NCBI GenBank assembly: GCA_033675545.1
Contig: JAWDGP010002021.1
Coordinates: 91,001-155,000, forward strand
DNA: 64,000 nucleotides
Source of the DNA: Elysia crispata
Lineage: Eukaryota > Mollusca > Gastropoda > Plakobranchidae
Reading direction: 5' to 3'
Shown: positions 61,231 to 64,000 of the stretch, in pieces
Layout: each line of letters starts with the position of its first letter
How positions within the stretch are numbered: the stretch's first letter is position 1
Program-made: the position numbers and the translations under genes
The notes under the pieces: model-generated
The model's input: the letters and a program-made list of their open reading frames with translations, nothing else
What the model was told of the DNA's origin: nothing
Databases searched by the model: none

Positions 61231-62345
61231 ATTAAAGAAAAGTTATAGATTAGGATAAAAATACCCTTGGAAGTTAATTATAATTCAATTGTAGTTTATT
61301 CATCAAAATCTTTGGCCAAATTCGTCATGATGAACCAAATTATATTTACAAGACAATTCTGAACGATTTACAACTTTCAAAGCTTATGTCGCTTTTAAAA
61401 CAAATTATTGTTATTTATTATAAATAGAACTATAAAACATATTATTTTGCTTTAAAAAAATAAGTGAAATTTGACCTACTGCAGCGTAAAGGCAAAAACG
61501 TCATGGAAACAGGCCTATGCCATTCTGTACAGTAACATAGTACTTATTACTACTTATATATATATGATTGGTCAGCATTTTAAGAACAACTGCCATTGTC
61601 ACCTTTTCTTCAAAGGGGCGGTTGTGAATGTAAATAACACTTCTGCTTCTTTTCCACGCGTTTCGTACTTCCACACTGTTTTATGTCTAAGATATCAACC
61701 AGATCCATTAATTGTCAATAAGGACTCTTACAAACATTCACGATAAGCCACTTTATTCATCTGTCACTCTTCATTTGTCTTATATGAGTTATGCAGATTG
61801 GGGCGTGATCTAGAACAATTATAAGCTTTGTCAATTATTCATTATAACCCAATAAGTCTTTTAAAATCTGAAGCCTTTTTTTCACGGCAACATTGTCTGA
61901 GCAGTTGCACGTTTTTACTTTGTATTGGAGAGCACTTTTTCACCTCATTATGTCGAGCACCATAATTGTATCTGCAATGGGTCATCAGCACCATATTGTG
62001 GTTTAGGTTGAGGCTTAAACTGAAGAGAGGGTTGCTGAAGAGATTGCACCCAAACTTTTTTTGTTTGAGATCTCTCCGATATGTAAGAACTTCTTCATGA
62101 CAACAAGAATTCCAATGTTTCAAGATTCCATATATATTTTTAACTGTAACATGGATGGCTCAGGAGGAGATAAATATATGTTATTGTTGTAAAGTTTGCT
62201 TTTCTTTAACGTAGTTGTATGGCTCTAGAGAATAATTATGGATTTTCTTTGTGTGTGTGTGTGTGTAGTCTCCATTTTTTCAATGTAGTTGTATTTCACA
62301 CCTGTTCGTTTGAACGGGCAACCATGCTTGTAATACTATATTAAG
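61231..62345 (-). repeat. ~1.05-kb unclassified repeat, unit E
   Basis: It contains all blocks in reverse order: TTTACAACTTTCAAAGC near 61367; the coding-strand equivalent of CGAAACGCG near 61655-61670; GAGAGCACTTTTTCACC near 61928; GTCATCAGCACCATATTGTG near 61981; subrepeats with TTGTAAAGTTTGC near 62187; and CTGTTCGTTTGAACGGGCAA near 62302. The last is a short near-palindrome at the unit edge. Confidence 0.65.
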
Positions 62346-62945
62346 CTTTAGCAATCCGTGGTAACCCCATGCACTTTTAAAAGTCCAAATCAATCAAGTC
62401 TTTAATCTTTTCCCTGAAAAATAAAAAAAATTTTTTTTAAATATTGTCTGAGCTGTTGTAAGTTGTTTTTTTTTTACTCTGTATTGAAAAGCGCCTTTTC
62501 ACCACACCAGGTACTGTAACATTAATCTGTGATGAGTCATCAGCACCACAATATGAACTCGGTCGAGAAATAAACTGAAAAGAGGGCTGTTTAAAAGATA
62601 GCATCCAAATTAATTTTACTTTTTTCGCCTGAGATCTCTCCCTCATCAATTTTAAAGAAAATCTAAATGACAACGTGAGAGTCTCTATATTTTTAAACTG
62701 TTCTATGATTAGCAGTGGAGCAGATCTGTTATTGTTGTAAAATTTGCTTACCTTTATTGTAGCAGTCTTCCCAACCTGTTCATTGTTATAAAGTTTGCTT
62801 TTCTTCAGTGCAGTTGTATGTCTCAAGAGGATAATTATACAGTAAGTCTGTCTTTTTTGTGAAGTTTGCATTTATTCGATGTATTGTCACCCCCACCATT
62901 CCTGTTCATTTGAACGGGCAATCATGCTTGTAATATAATATTGTT
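62346..62945 (-). repeat. ~1.05-kb unclassified repeat, truncated unit D
   Basis: It carries GTCATCAGCACCACAATATG near 62526, GATCTCTCCCTCATC near 62633, several TAAAGTTTGC subrepeats (62737, 62791, 62862) and the edge motif CTGTTCATTTGAACGGGCAA near 62904. The distal and first blocks are missing. A 144-codon - strand frame (62437-62871) lies here, but equivalent sequence in unit E is not open in the same phase, so I do not call it coding. Confidence 0.65.
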
Positions 62946-63697
62946 GGAGATCAGACGCGCAGAAACTAAAATAAGGAGACCAGTCCCTTCAGCACCCTTA
63001 GATGTCGTAAGAACGAGATGGAATAGTTATATTATTTTTATTTTTTTCGCTTCAATTTTTGCAAAGCATTGGGTGACTGTCAGTATAACATTGCATGAGG
63101 AACTGGTGAACGACTGATTCACTGTACACAAGAGATGAAGCTTTTTATTTTTTTTTAATTGAAATTTTGAAATAAAGAGTGACGAGACCTGCTACAAGAG
63201 CGAGTGCCTATTTAGTAGATGTGGAGGCTCTGCTACAAAACATCATGGCAAGATTTTTTTTCTTACTGTTTTCGAAACAGGAACTGATTTTTAACATTGA
63301 GTATTTGAGATTGTAAGAGCATTTATTCGATATCTTCAGATAATTGTACTTGGTTTCTGATGTGATTTTTCACCTATATCTAATTAAATAAATTTTGTAG
63401 CGACAATTTATTTTTAATCCCAGGCCTCTTTGTGGCTGTACAGAGGTGTGGGAAGACTTTCAAGGTTTTGCAAATATGCGTCTAAATAATTTTTTTTTGC
63501 AATAGGTCTCTGCTAAATTCTCTTGATATTGTGCACACCATATTTTATTAACGTACTTTGGGGCTGATCCTTACTAGTAGTATATCATTAAGCCTTTTTT
63601 ACATTTTCGAAGCCAGTTTTTAAGTTTTAAAATTCCCTTTTCAATTTAAGTAAAGGTCTCATGAATTTAATATCTATCGAGATGCCTATATGTGTAG

Positions 63698-63770
<73 letters not shown>

Positions 63771-64000
63771 CTATAGCAAGATAAATGGATAAACAAGTAT
63801 TAATCACGCTATTCCGAAACTGTAACGTCAGCTGGTTTGTTACATCATGTAATTTTGCATTCCAAGCTGGTAGAATGAGACTTTGAAGCTTTCTTCAGAT
63901 TATCCCTGTATTACTCACCACACATCAAAGAGAGTCAAGGAGGGTCCGTGGTTGTCTGTTATACTCCGAAACAGCCACAGTCAAGAGGATACAGCGCAAA
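62946..64000. other. Right edge, no gene supported
   Basis: AT-rich. It ends with GGTTGTCTGTTATACTCCGA near 63951, similar to 47352-47372. The (TA)n array at 63700-63763 is listed separately. Confidence 0.45.
63700..63763. repeat. (TA)n microsatellite
   Basis: About 64 bases of uninterrupted AT. Confidence 0.97.

Noticed and set aside
62437-62871. 144-codon - strand protein
   Set aside because: It lies inside the 1.05-kb repeat, and the equivalent sequence in the neighbouring unit is not open in the same frame.

Overview
The window is eukaryotic nuclear DNA, AT-rich (roughly two thirds A+T by eye), with large introns, GT-AG splice sites, many decayed retroelements and very long microsatellites. 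This layout, the retroelement families and the reconstructed gene are compatible with a lophotrochozoan, most probably a gastropod mollusc. That assignment is an inference from style and not from a diagnostic marker. There are no operons, no rRNA and no CRISPR arrays.

Only one gene can be rebuilt with confidence. It is a ZDHHC23-like S-palmitoyltransferase on the + strand with seven coding exons: 18965-19116, 21687-22008, 22547-22729, 24104-24194, 29551-29632, 31074-31250 and 37092-37356. All six introns are GT-AG, the phases agree, and the spliced frame is exactly 424 codons including the stop (423 aa). The predicted protein has about four membrane segments, the catalytic DHHC cysteine, two further membrane segments, an NVTxxE motif and a C-terminal PaCCT-like block. 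Its cysteine-rich domain lacks all four ligands expected for the first zinc site and keeps all four for the second. This is the most interesting protein-level observation in the window.

By region: 1-600 is a broken 3' end of a non-LTR element with a restriction-like endonuclease, followed by a tRNA-like SINE candidate. 1.48-2.99 kb, 10.4-11.16 kb and 60.17-62.95 kb hold copies of one unclassified repeat with a unit of about 1.05 kb; the copies are + on the left and in tandem on the - strand on the right. 3.86-4.57 kb is a decayed reverse transcriptase fragment. 6.8-8.95 kb is an internally deleted LINE. 14.7-16.9 kb is rich in the palindromic word TCTAGATCT. 18.9-37.4 kb is the palmitoyltransferase gene; its introns carry a 197-bp tandem repeat, a second LINE and a pogo-like DNA transposon that has lost its catalytic core. 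37.58-39.78 kb is a non-autonomous element with 15-bp inverted termini in the 3' flank of the gene. 43.14-47.31 kb is a degenerate A-rich array with an internal strand switch and a higher-order duplication. 49.68-52.35 kb is bounded by 82-bp inverted arms with long (CT)n/(GA)n tracts. 56.4-58.1 kb is an antisense LINE remnant flanked by two very long (CTA)n arrays.

The coding part of the window is therefore small (about 1.27 kb of spliced CDS). The rest is introns, mobile-element debris and simple repeats. Family names for the repeats rest on remembered motif layouts and need a library search.
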